Assembly (NCBI RefSeq): GCF_004364335.1
Contig: NZ_SOCR01000010.1
Coordinates: 203,521 to 267,520 of the forward strand
Source: Pseudomonas graminis
Lineage (GTDB): Bacteria; Pseudomonadota; Gammaproteobacteria; Pseudomonadales; Pseudomonadaceae
Direction: 5' to 3'
Length of the DNA: 64,000 nucleotides
Within the stretch, counting starts at the first letter, position 1. Each line of letters starts with the position of its first letter. This document shows, in pieces, positions 1 through 10,000 of the stretch. The position numbers and the translations under genes were made by a program. Below the pieces are notes generated by a model, which saw nothing but the letters and a program-made list of their open reading frames with translations, was not told where the DNA came from and ran no database searches.

Positions 1-276
1 GTCAAGGCCCTGCGCCTGAACCGCGCGCACATGGTGCTGACGTATTACTCGAGTCCGAACGCGATGCCGCTGGTGCTCGACAGCTTGATCAACGACATCA
101 AACCCGCCAGCGAACGCACGGACCTGTTGCCGGTGTATGCCTTCAACGCTGAAGGGCTGTGGCTGCCGGGCGCGCAGGGCAACAAGAAAGTGAGCGACAC
201 CAAACGTCTGTCCCGGTGGCAGGACGTGCTGAAAAAAATGTCTGCAGAAGGCTTCCCCACCGAGCCCGAGAATTAG
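1..276 (+). CDS. lapG: LapG periplasmic cysteine protease, 3' end only
   Basis: The window opens inside this gene; the reading frame is open from base 1 and 91 residues remain. The segment LWLPGAQGNKKVSDTKRLSR and the position directly before lapD identify it as the C-terminal end of LapG, a transglutaminase-like (BTLCP) cysteine protease. LapG cleaves the N-terminal retention module of the adhesin LapA and frees it from the cell surface. The catalytic Cys-His-Asp residues lie upstream of the window and cannot be checked. The stop codon is 8 bases before the lapD ATG, so the two genes are very probably one transcript, as expected for a protease and its inhibitor. Confidence 0.9.
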   Translation, partial: VKALRLNRAHMVLTYYSSPNAMPLVLDSLINDIKPASERTDLLPVYAFNAEGLWLPGAQGNKKVSDTKRLSRWQDVLKKMSAEGFPTEPEN

Positions 277-284
277 GAGTACTG

Positions 285-2231
285 ATGTCTCTGTTCAAAC
301 AGCTGTTGATCGCGATCTGTCTGTTTCTGGTGGTTGCCTTTGCGGGGAGTTTTGTCGTCAGCCTGGAAAGCTCGCGGGCGCAGTACGTCAATCAGTTGCG
401 CTCCCACGCCCAGGACGCCGCGACCTCGCTGGCGCTGTCGCTGACGTCCAATATCGACGACCCGGCGATGGTTGAGCTGATGGTGTCGTCGATCTTCGAC
501 AGCGGTTATTACGCGAGCATCCGGGTGGTGGACCTGGCCAGTGGCGACGCCATCGTCGAGCGCAGTGCGACGCCGGACAATCAGGGCGTGCCGCAGTGGT
601 TCATCAACGCCATCGGGCTTGAGCCGGCGGGCGGCGAGGCGATTGTCAGCCGTGGCTGGCAGCAGACGGCGCGGGTCGAAGTGGTGAGCCACCCGATGTT
701 CGCGCTGGCCAAGTTGTGGCAGAGCGCGCTGGGCAGCCTTGGCTGGTTGCTGGTGTGTGGCGTGGTCAGTGCGATTCTCGGCGCGATGCTGTTGCGTCGG
801 CAGCTGAAGCCGCTGGACTACATGGTGGCGCAGTCCCAGGCGATTGGCCGTCGCGAGTTCCTCGTTCTGCCCGAACTGCCGCGCACGCCGGAGCTGCGCC
901 GGGTGGTGCAGGCGATGAACCAGATGGTCGAGAAGCTCAAGGCGCTGTTTCAGGAAAGCACCGAGCGCAGTGAGAAGCTGCGCATCGAGTCGTATCAGGA
1001 CAGCCTGACCGGGCTGTCCAACCGTCGTTATTTCGATATGCAGCTCAATGCCCACGTCAGTCATCTGGAAGACGGACGCGCGGGCTATTTGATGATGTTG
1101 CGCGTCAACGACCTGGCCGGTTTGAACCAGCGTCTGGGTGGCAAGCGTACCGATGCCTTGCTGGTGGCGGTGGCGGAGCAGTTGGTGCGTCACTGCGAGA
1201 AATACCCTGAAACCCGCAACCTCATCAGTCGCAGCCGTGGCGGGGAATTCGCCGTGCTGGCGCCGGGCATGGTTCACGATGAAGCCGTGCAACTGGTGCA
1301 GAATCTTGAGGCGGCGCTGCAGAGTCTGGAAGCCACCGGCGCCTCCGATGTCTCGCCCGTCGCGCATATGGGGCTGGCGCCGTACAGCCCGGGCGATGCC
1401 TCGCTGACGCTGCTGACGCTGGCGGATCAGGCGCTGTCCCAGGCGGAAAGCGGTGGCGAGCAATCGTGGTATTGCATCGAGCGTGGCGCGATTGGCGATC
1501 TGGGTGAAGACCAGCACGCGTGGCACATGACCCTGGATCATGCCCTTGAGCACGGGCGCTTTCAGTTGTTCTTTCAGCCGGTGGTTGAATCTGGTGATGC
1601 CGCGAAGGTGCTGCATTACAAAGTGCTGTCGCGGCTGGTCGATGCTGACGGCGAGACGATTCCGGCCGGGCGCTTTTTGCCGTGGCTGGAGCGGTTTGGC
1701 TGGTCGAGCCGCTTGGATATGCTGATGCTGCAGCAGGTACTGAGGCATCTGGGTACGCACAATGAGCGCTTGGCGCTGAATCTGTCGGCGGCCACGCTCA
1801 ACGATGCGTCGGCGCTGAATGAAGTGTTCAACGCCCTGCGCCAGCACCCGAAACTCGGCGCGCGCCTGACCTTCGAGATCGGCGAGGAGCAAGTGCCGGA
1901 GCAAGCGGTGCTGGAGAAGCTGACCCGCCGCCTGCAAGAAGCCGGCTATTCCCTGGCGCTGCAGCGGTTTGGTGGGCGTTTCAGCATGATCGGCAACCTG
2001 GCGCATCTGGGGCTGGCTTACCTGAAGATCGATGGCAGCTACATCCGCACCATTGACCAGGAGAGCCACAAGCGGTTGTTCATCGAAGCGGTCCAGCGCG
2101 CGGCACACAGTATCGACCTGCCGCTGATTGCCGAGCGCGTTGAGACCGACGGCGAACACCGGGTGATCGTTGAGATGGGGATTGAAGGGGTACAGGGGCA
2201 GCTGTTCGGTGATCCTGCGCCGTGGAAGTGA
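285..2231 (+). CDS. lapD: LapD, c-di-GMP receptor that controls LapG
   Basis: Inner-membrane inside-out signalling protein of 648 residues, the usual LapD length. Order: TM1 (about 7-27), a periplasmic output domain, TM2 (about 152-170), HAMP, signalling helix, GGDEF-like domain (about 240-395) and EAL-like domain (about 405-648). The GGDEF signature is degenerate (RGGEF, 318-322) and the EAL signature reads KVLSR (446-450), so it should bind c-di-GMP without making or degrading it. Trp125 in SRGWQQ matches the residue known to contact LapG. At high c-di-GMP it sequesters LapG and LapA stays on the surface. The ATG at 285 is chosen because it sits just after lapG and gives the family N-terminus; the longer open frame from 159 overlaps lapG. 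Confidence 0.95.
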   Translation: MSLFKQLLIAICLFLVVAFAGSFVVSLESSRAQYVNQLRSHAQDAATSLALSLTSNIDDPAMVELMVSSIFDSGYYASIRVVDLASGDAIVERSATPDNQGVPQWFINAIGLEPAGGEAIVSRGWQQTARVEVVSHPMFALAKLWQSALGSLGWLLVCGVVSAILGAMLLRRQLKPLDYMVAQSQAIGRREFLVLPELPRTPELRRVVQAMNQMVEKLKALFQESTERSEKLRIESYQDSLTGLSNRRYFDMQLNAHVSHLEDGRAGYLMMLRVNDLAGLNQRLGGKRTDALLVAVAEQLVRHCEKYPETRNLISRSRGGEFAVLAPGMVHDEAVQLVQNLEAALQSLEATGASDVSPVAHMGLAPYSPGDASLTLLTLADQALSQAESGGEQSWYCIERGAIGDLGEDQHAWHMTLDHALEHGRFQLFFQPVVESGDAAKVLHYKVLSRLVDADGETIPAGRFLPWLERFGWSSRLDMLMLQQVLRHLGTHNERLALNLSAATLNDASALNEVFNALRQHPKLGARLTFEIGEEQVPEQAVLEKLTRRLQEAGYSLALQRFGGRFSMIGNLAHLGLAYLKIDGSYIRTIDQESHKRLFIEAVQRAAHSIDLPLIAERVETDGEHRVIVEMGIEGVQGQLFGDPAPWK

Positions 2232-2285
2232 TGGGCTGAGGAACGCGCTTGCTGTTTTACTCAATGTCGATGGCTGACGCGCTAT

Positions 2286-2475
2286 GTGCAGGAGCTTGCC
2301 CGCGAATGCGTGGTGTCAGTCACCCCTTTAGCGACTGACAGAACGCGTTCGCCAGCAAGCCGGCTCCTACGGATTTGCGTGGGTTGATCAGTAGTCGTGG
2401 TATCAGGGGTGGAGTGCGGCGTCGGCAAGTGCATTCGCGGGCAAGCGCGCTCCTACGCCCTTCGGGCAGAGGCGG
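2286..2475. repeat. Compound REP unit, copy A
   Basis: Intergenic region downstream of lapD. It holds a divergent arm containing CTTGCCCGCGAATGCG, the spacer GTGTCAGTCACCCCTTTAGC, an arm of the TTCGCCAGCAAGCCGGCTCC type, and about 60 bases later an arm of the TTCGCGGGCAAGCGCGCTCC type followed by CGCCCTTCGGGCAGAGGC. The same order recurs at 3081-3275 and 3376-3556. No gene is visible in the rest of 2232-2643. Confidence 0.85.
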
Positions 2476-2643
2476 ACCGCGATCCATGCCATCCTTTCGG
2501 GTATATTGCCGACCAACAGGGGCGTGATCCAACGCGGACTGCCGGCGGTGCGTCGTCCGCCATTGCGTTGAGTGGTCAAGCTTGGGTTTACATCGACACG
2601 CGACCCGCGTCGTTATTTCAAATCAAACAATGGAAGAGCACTT

Positions 2644-2964
2644 ATGAAGCCATGGATTGCCGCCTGCATGATCGCGACCCTATCGGGGTGCGGCACGATC
2701 AAAACCCTCAATGACGAAAAAGGGGCCGCAGATACCTTGGCGCGCCACAGCTCCAATTGCCAGTCCATCCCCCGTGCCTACAGCGGTGCGGTTTACCAGT
2801 TCTGCACCTTGAACGCTCCGCCAGTTTCCGGGCCCCACTGGTCTGCGCCCACCATTGCATTGGACATGGCCCTTTCCGCGGTCGCCGATACCGTGCTGCT
2901 TCCCTACACGGGGTATCAGCAATACCAGCAGGGCGACATCAAGGTCCGACGTAAGCAGTACTGA
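2644..2964 (+). CDS. YceK/YidQ-like small lipoprotein
   Basis: Predicted lipoprotein of 106 residues. The N-terminus MKPWIAACMIATLSGCGTI is a short signal peptide with lipobox LSGC, so Cys16 should be the acylated residue after processing. The body, with motifs such as YSGAVYQFCTLN, ALDMALSAVADTVLLPYTG and a polar tail, resembles the YceK/YidQ (DUF1375) family, whose function is not well defined. The ATG at 2644 gives a proper signal peptide; the 24 extra residues of the longer open frame do not look like protein. The gene sits alone between two blocks of REP repeats, so it is probably a single-gene transcript. Confidence 0.8.
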   Translation: MKPWIAACMIATLSGCGTIKTLNDEKGAADTLARHSSNCQSIPRAYSGAVYQFCTLNAPPVSGPHWSAPTIALDMALSAVADTVLLPYTGYQQYQQGDIKVRRKQY

Positions 2965-3080
2965 TCGGTCGTCTTTAATATGTCGGCTGCGCCGTTGCTT
3001 CGCGCCAGATCGTGGGACAAGCCACGCTCCTGCAGGACGATTGGCGCTCGACGCATGTTTTGGATGCAGGCGTGAAATTG

Positions 3081-3275
3081 TAGGAGCGCGCTTGCCCGCG
3101 AATGCGTGGTGTCAGTCACCCTTTTAGCCACTGACAGGACGCGTTCGCCAGCAAGCCGGCTCCTACGGATTGAGTGGGTTGATGAATGGCCGTTGTGTCA
3201 GGCGTGAAGCGCGGCGCGTCGGAAACCGCCTTCGCGGGCAAGCGCGCTCCTACGCCCTTCGGGCAGAGGCAGAAC
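3081..3275. repeat. Compound REP unit, copy B
   Basis: Second copy of the unit seen at 2286-2475: GTAGGAGCGCGCTTGCCCGC, the GTGTCAGTCACCC spacer, the TTCGCCAGCAAGCCGGCTCC arm, then the TTCGCGGGCAAGCGCGCTCC arm and CGCCCTTCGGGCAGAGGC. Matches to copies A and C extend through the non-palindromic spacers, indicating recent duplication rather than independent insertion. Confidence 0.85.
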
Positions 3276-3375
3276 GTGATCCTGCCATTTCATCTTGGGA
3301 CTTTAGACCTGTGGGATGGTCATCAAACGCGGATTACCTGCGGGAACGCAGATTGATGGACGGCGCAAATCAACT

Positions 3376-3556
3376 GTAGGAGCGCGCTTGCCCGCGAATG
3401 CGTGGTGTCAGTCACCCTTTTAGCAACTGACAGCACGCGTTCGCCAGCAAGCCGGCTCCTACGGATTTGTGTGGGTGGATCAATAGGCGTCGTGTCAGGC
3501 GTTAAGCCCGTCGCCTCGGAAAACGCATTCGCGGGCCCGCGCGCTCTTGCATCTAG
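3376..3556. repeat. Compound REP unit, copy C
   Basis: Third copy, about 100 bases after copy B, with the same arms and spacers; the last arm is decayed (GCATTCGCGGGCCCGCGCGC). Open frames in this stretch are produced by the repeats and are not genes. The rest of 2965-3626 shows no gene. Confidence 0.8.
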
Positions 3557-3626
3557 CGCGTCAGCCAGCCTTATTTTCGAATGGCATGCCCTAAGCGGGT
3601 AAGCGCCAAGGTCGGGGAGGTGGGCT

Positions 3627-3965
3627 TCAGATCAGCCGTTGTTCATCATCATTGATCAGGTCGCTCAGGCCGCCCAGTGTTTCCCGGGCCTGGGTACGAT
3701 CCATCAATTTTGCCTGTGCGGCGGCGGGGAGGTCGGTGATGGTGAGGATGCCTTTGCTGGTCAGGACCTGAATCAAGTCGTCCAGTACCCGGATCATGTC
3801 CATGTCGCTGGACTTGAGCTGGATCAGGCTTTTCTCGACCACTTCGTTGGCAAACCAGGCTTGCACCTGATGGTCATCGGGCGGCAGTTGCTCGCTTGCT
3901 TCGGCAAAAGCTGTTGCTTCCACGCGAACTAGCGTTCCATCGGCATCGCGCTGAACGTAAAACAT
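3627..3965 (-). CDS. Conserved Pseudomonas hypothetical protein downstream of lapA
   Basis: Soluble, acidic protein of 112 residues with no signal peptide or membrane segment. The start (MFYVQRDADGTLVRVEA) and the middle (VEKSLIQLKSSDMDMIRVLD, TSKGILTITDLP) match a small family I recall from Pseudomonas, often labelled 'tryptophan synthase subunit beta like' although it has none of that enzyme's catalytic features. A good ribosome-binding site (GAGGAA, about 7 bases before the ATG) supports the start. It lies 84 bases downstream of lapA on the same strand, separated by a strong hairpin, so it may receive read-through from lapA. Function unknown. Confidence 0.85.
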   Translation of the reverse strand: MFYVQRDADGTLVRVEATAFAEASEQLPPDDHQVQAWFANEVVEKSLIQLKSSDMDMIRVLDDLIQVLTSKGILTITDLPAAAQAKLMDRTQARETLGGLSDLINDDEQRLI

Positions 3966-3986
3966 GGCTCATTCCTCAGGGGACTA

Positions 3987-4025
3987 ACTGTGCTGGCAAC
4001 CGTCAGGGACGATTGCCAGCACAGT
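3987..4025 (-). terminator. Strong hairpin after lapA
   Basis: Perfect 13-bp inverted repeat (ACTGTGCTGGCAA at 3987-3999, TTGCCAGCACAGT at 4013-4025) around a 13-base loop, 25 bases past the lapA stop. No long T tract follows on either strand, so it may be a weak terminator, an attenuator before the next gene, or an mRNA 3' end stabiliser. Confidence 0.65.
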
Positions 4026-4049
4026 ACAACAGCTCTCTTGGCTCAGCTA

Positions 4050-7000
4050 TCAGTGGTGATCGACTTTGATGGTCGGATCCGCACCGCTCACCAGCGAGTT
4101 GACCATGGCATTGCTCCAGGTCACGCCCTCCACCTTGATGTGCACATCGGCCGTGGTCGCCGCGGCAGCCGCCGTGACATTCGACGCGAACTGCCCGGTG
4201 GTGCTGACTTGCAGAATGGTGTCACGGCCATCATTGGTGACTTGCAGGTACTTGCTGAGGGTGTCGGTGTCTTCACCTTGCAGCAGGTCACGCAGGTCAA
4301 TGCGGTCGCCTTCGCCTTTGTTGAAGTCCTTGATCACGTCAAAGCCACCGCTGTTGGTGTCGCCTGCTTTCCAGGCGAACGTATCGGTACCTGCGCCACC
4401 GGTAAGGATGTCGTTGCCTTTACCACCAATCAGAATGTCGTTGCCGTTACCACCGTTGAGGATGTCGTCGCCACCCTGGCCGAACAGAATGTCATTGCCA
4501 TTGCCGCCCAGCAGGGTGTCGTTGCCGTCCTGCGACGTCGACGAGGAATTGCTCAGGTGAGCCACCGCATCGAGGTTGTTGGTCACGAACGAATGCAGCG
4601 TCTTGTCATCGATGGTCGACACGTTCACGTGCAGGGTGTCTGCCGCAAACGCCTTCAGCGCCGTGATGCCGCCCTGCGTGTTGTAGGTGATCAGGTCACC
4701 GAACAGGATGTCATTGCCGTCGCCACCGTTGAGGGTGTCGCTGCCCGGCGCGATATCCTTCTGGTCGCCCAGTACCGCCTTCGCCAGATCGTCAGCGTTG
4801 ACGTTGGTCTGCGCGTGACCGTCACTGTCGTAGTGATCGAGCGTGCTCGTCTTGACGGCCGAGCTCAGGCCGATCGCTTCGATGGTCGGCGACTGCTTCA
4901 GCAGCAGGGCGTAGCCGGTGTCCGCTTCAGCCAGGACAACGCTGCTGCCGTTGGTTTCAGGTGAATTCAGGCTGTATTCCTGACCGCCCTTGCCGTCGGC
5001 GTGGCTGGCAAGCGTGCCGACCAGCGCGCCGTTGCTGTTGCTGGCGTAGCTGTACACATGGCCCACGGTGTCGATGGCGACTTTGCCGTTTACCGTGTAC
5101 GTGCTGCCCAGATGCCAGCTGTCCAGCGCGGTCGCCAGCGTGATGGTCGTGCCGCTCACCGTACCGAGCACCGTGCTGGTGTTCTGGTAGACGTTAGGCT
5201 CGCCGTCGGTGATGAAGTAAGTGCGGTTCTCGCCCGTCGGGTTGGTGCTGTTCAAGCCGGCAAACCAGTTCGCCGTGGTCTTGAAGGCATCTTCGTAGTT
5301 GGTGGTACCGCCCGATGTCATGGTCGCCAGAGCAGCGGCCAATGTTTTCAGCGCAGCAGCCTTGTCAGACATGTCCACCGACACGGTCGAACGCACGTTG
5401 GTGTCGAAATCCACCAGCAGGACGTTGATCTTGCCAGCGTTGGCCGTTTGAGCGCCGTTCGCCAGTTTCTCGAACACCGACTGCAACTGCGTCTTCGCCG
5501 TGTCGAGGGATTTGCCCATGCTGCCCGAGCTGTCGACGATGAAGGCGATGTTGTAGCTCTTGCCCTGCACGATGGTCGTGCCGCTGACGTCGCCGACGAT
5601 GATGTCGCCACCGGTGGTGCCAGTGATCGGCGTCGGGTCGCTGCCGGCCAGGCCTTCACTCGAGGTGTAGGTCTGAGACTCGACGGTGACGGTGATCGCC
5701 TTGCTGTCGCTGGCGCTGGCTACCGCGCTTGGGACGCCTGGCACCGTTGCTTCGGTCGCCGTCGCCGTCACGTTCAGCGTGAACTTGCCGCTGAAGTAGT
5801 CAGGCGTGGTGATGCTCAGCGTCGACAGGTCGAATGGGCTGACGTTGATCGTGTCCATCACGGTTTTGCCGTTTTCGACGTGAGTCGTCACGGTGGCCGT
5901 GTGACCTGCTGCGTCGGTCAGGACCGAACCGGCCGGTGCGCCGCCGCTCAGGGTCGTGACGTGAGTCTCCGAACCGTCAAGGCTGTCACCGAACACCGCT
6001 TTGACCGGGCTCAGCTTGATCGCGGTGCCTTCGGTGCCGTGGTTCAGCTCGTAACCGGTGTAATAACCCTCACCGCTGCCAACCGTGCCTTCGTGCAGCG
6101 ACGAGACGTTCAGGCCGGACGCCTTGAGGTCATCGACCGTTGCGAACAGCAGCACGTTGGTGCTGTTCAGCGCGACGGTCTGAGTGGCGCCGGTGCTGAG
6201 GGTCTTGTCGACCAGGTTGATGCTGTAGTTGCCCGGGCCCGCCTGGTTGTAGTGGTAGATGTCCAGGGTGTAGTAGCCGGACTCCGTCGGCGTGAAGCCC
6301 GCACTCTGGATCTTGCCGCCCGCGCCCCATGTGGCGTTGGCTGCAGTCTGGCCCGCTACGGTGATCAGCAGACTGTCGTCCGCGGTACCGGAGAAGGTGT
6401 AGGTGTGGCCGGCTTCCATGTAGACCAGACCGGACAACTTGGTGCCGGTACCGACAGCTACGGAAGCGTCCTGCGCAGCGGCGGCGACGGTGTGAGTGGT
6501 CGACGCAACGGTGGTGTTGAAGCCGGCCTTGATGGTCGCTTCGTTGGCGCCCTGGCCGTTGGTGCCCATATTGGTCAGCGTGCCGACGTAGACGTCCTTG
6601 ACCAGGCCGGTCGACTGAACGACGCCTGTACCCAGCGTTACCAACGGCTGGTCGGCGACAGGCGCCACGTTGATGGTGCCGGTAGCTTTGACCGAACTCG
6701 CCAGACCCTGATCGTCGACGGCCTTGTAGGTGAACGAGGTGCTGCCCGCCCAATCGGCGGCTGGCTTGAAGTACACCGTTGCAGCGTTGCCGACTGCCGC
6801 GATGTTGCTCAGGCTGGTTAGCGCCACTTTGCCGGCCGCATCGGCGTAGAACGTGCCGTGTGCAGCCATGTCGACCAAGTTGAAGTGGTCGATCGCGCCA
6901 TCCACATCAGAGCCGGTCAGCTTGACCGCGATGGTGGTGTCTTCGTTGCCCGTTGCCGACGCTGCCTTGGTCACCGGCGCGTCGTTCACGGCGATCACGT

Positions 7001-10000
7001 TGATCTGGCTGTTGTGTACGACAGTCTGGTTATTGCTGCCGTTGGCGTCGGCGTCGGTGACAGCGATGGTCACACCGCGCGGTGCGGTGCTTGGGTTCTC
7101 GCTGTTGTCGGCGTAGGTGATCGACTTGATCAGGGTTTCGTAGTTGGCAACCGAAGCCTTGCCGGTCAAGTCGATGACGATGTTGCCGTTGGCGTCGTTG
7201 CTGAGCTTGTAGCTGATACCCAGGTCGGTGGTGCCGGTAGTGCCGTCGGTGCCGCCTTTGTAGTACTGCGAAACGATCAGGTCTTCGCCTTTGATGCCGG
7301 TCAGCGTGATTTTCGCGCTGCTCAGTTGGGTGCTGTCGACGTCGGTGATGCTGAAGTTGTTGACGATTGGCGTCGCTGCACCGTTTTCGGTGTAGGTGAT
7401 GCTGCCGAAGTTGACCACCGGCGCGTCGTTCACAGCCGTGACGTTGATGCTGCCCGTGCCCGTCGTAGCGGCTTGCAGGCCCTGGTTGTCAACGGCGGTG
7501 TAGGTGAACGGTGTGCTGCCATTCCAGTTCGCGTCCGGCTTGAAATAGATCGTCGCACCGTTGTTGGTAGCGGTGATGTCGTTCAAGTTGGTCAGCGGCT
7601 GAGTGCCGGCCGCGTCGGAGTAGAACGTGCCGTGTGCAGGCACATCCACCAGATTGAAGTGGTCGATGGTGCCGTCCGCGTCAGAACCCGTCAGCGTGAC
7701 CGCAATGGTGGTGTCTTCGTTGCCTTGGCCCGAAGCCGTGTTCACGGTCGGAGCGTCATTCCAGGCATCAACTGTGACGGTGATCGCCTTGCTGTCGCTG
7801 GCACTTGCAACTGCGCTCGGCACGCCAGGTATCGTCGCTTCAGTGGCTGTCGCGGTGATATTGAGCGAGAACGTGCCAGAGAAGACCTTAGGCGTGGTGA
7901 TGCTCAGCGTCGACAGGTCGAAGTTGCTGACGTCGATCGTGTCCATCACGGTTTTGCCGTTTTCGGCGTGAGTCGTCACGGTGGCCGAGTGGCCCGCTGC
8001 GTCGGTCAGAATCGAGCCGGCCGGTGCGCCGCCGCTGAGGGTGGTGACGTGAGTCTCCGAACCGTCGAGGCTGTCGCCGAATACCGCGCTGACCGGACTG
8101 AGCTTGATCGCGCTGCCTTCGGTGCCGTGGTTCAACTCGTAAGCGGTGTAATAACCCTCACCGCCGCCCGCTTTGCCTTCGTGCAATGGCGAGACGTTCA
8201 GGCCGGAAGCCTTGAGGTCATCGACCGATGCGAACAGCAGCACGTCGCTGCCGTCCAGGGCGACGTTTTGAGCGACGTTGGTGCTGTTGTTCGTGTCAGT
8301 CAGGCCGATGTTGTAATTGCCCGGGCCGTCCTGGTTGTAGTGGTAAATATCCAGCGTGTAGTAACCGGAGGCCGAAGGAACAAAGCCTGCGCCCACGTTC
8401 TGCACGACGCCGCTTTCGCCAATTGTGGCGGTGGCGGCGGTCTGTCCGCCGACGGTGATCAACAGGCTGTCGTCTGCGGTACCGGTGAAGTTATAGGTGT
8501 GGCCGGCTTCCAGGTAAATCAGGCCCGACAGCTTGACGCCGGTGCCAGCGGCAACGGACGAATCCTGTGCAGCGGTCGCGACACTGTGGGCGGTCGGTTC
8601 AACGGTGGTGTTGAAGCCGGCCTTGAGGGTCGCTTCGTTGGCGCCTTTACCGTCGGTGCCCATATTGCTCAGCGTGCCGACATAGACGTCCTTGACCAGA
8701 CCGGTCGACTGAACAATGCCGGAGCCCAGCGTTATCAGCGGTTGGTCGGCGACAGGCGCCACGTTGATGGTGCCGTTGGCGGGCGTGGTGTCTGCTTTAC
8801 CCTGATTGTCGACGGCGGTGTAGGTGAATTGGGTGCTGCCGCTCCAGTCGCCGTCCGGCTTGAAGAAAACGGTTGCGCTGTTGCCGGTCGCCTTGATGAC
8901 GCTGGTGCCGTCCAGTGCCTGAGTGCCGGCGGCATCGGCGTAGAACGTACCGTGCTGCCCAAGGTTGACCAGGTTGAAGTGGTCAACAGTGCCATCAACG
9001 TCGGTGCCGGTCAGTTTGACCGCAACGGTGTTGTCTTCGTCGCCCGTGGCCGACGCTGACTTGGTCACCGGCGCATCGTTCACGGCGATCACGTTGATCT
9101 GGCTGTCGTGAACGACGGTCTGGTTGTTGGTGCCGTTGGCATCCACATCGGTCACAGCGATGGTCACGCCGCGCGGTGCGGTGCTCGGATTGTTGCTGTT
9201 GTCGGCGTAGGTGATCGACTTGATCAGGGTTTCGTAGTTGGCAACCGAAGCTTTGCCGGTCAAGTCGATGACGATGTTGCCGTTGGCGTCATTGCTCAGC
9301 TTGTAGCTGATACCCAGATCGGTGGTGCCGGTGGTGCCATCGGTGCCGCCTTTGTAGTACTGGGAAACGATCAGGTCTTCGCCTTTGATGCCGGTCAGCG
9401 TGATCTTCGCGCTGCTCAGTTCGGTGCTGTCGACGTCGGTGATGCTGAAGTCTTTGACGATCGCGATCGGTGCACCGTTTTCGGTGTAGGTGATGCTGCC
9501 GAAGTTGACCACCGGCGCGTCGTTCACAGGCGTAACGGTGATCGTGCCGGTTGCCGGGGTGGTGGAAGCCGTGCCCTGGTTGTCGACGGCGGTGTAGGTG
9601 AACGGCGTGCTGCCATTCCAGTTGGCGTCCGGCTTGAAGTAGATCGTCGCGCCATTGTTGGTCGCGGTGATGTCGTTCAAGTTGGTCAGCGGCTGGGTGC
9701 CTGCGGCGTCGGAGTAGAACGTGCCGTTGGCAGGCGTGTTGACCAGGGTGAAGTGGTCAATGGTGCCGTCGACGTCGGAGCCGGTCAGCTTGACCGCGAC
9801 GAGCGTGTCTTCGTTGCCATTGCCTGTGGCCGTGTTAACGAGCGGCGCATCGTTCACTGACGCGACGTTCACGGTCAGCGACTGCGTCGTGGTGGCCGAA
9901 TCCTTGTTGGCGCCTTCGGTCGACGTCGAACTCACTTGCAGGTTGATCGAGCCGTTGAAGTCTTTCGGCGGCGTGATGGTCAGGGTGCTCAGGTTCCAGC

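Noticed and set aside
273..2264. A 663-codon minus-strand frame opposite lapD
   Set aside because: Same cause: antisense shadow of a GC-rich gene, with an Arg/Gln/His-rich product.
2286..3556. Repeats considered as a CRISPR array
   Set aside because: The units are palindromic REP arms in alternating orientation with conserved spacers and no cas genes, not direct repeats with unique spacers.
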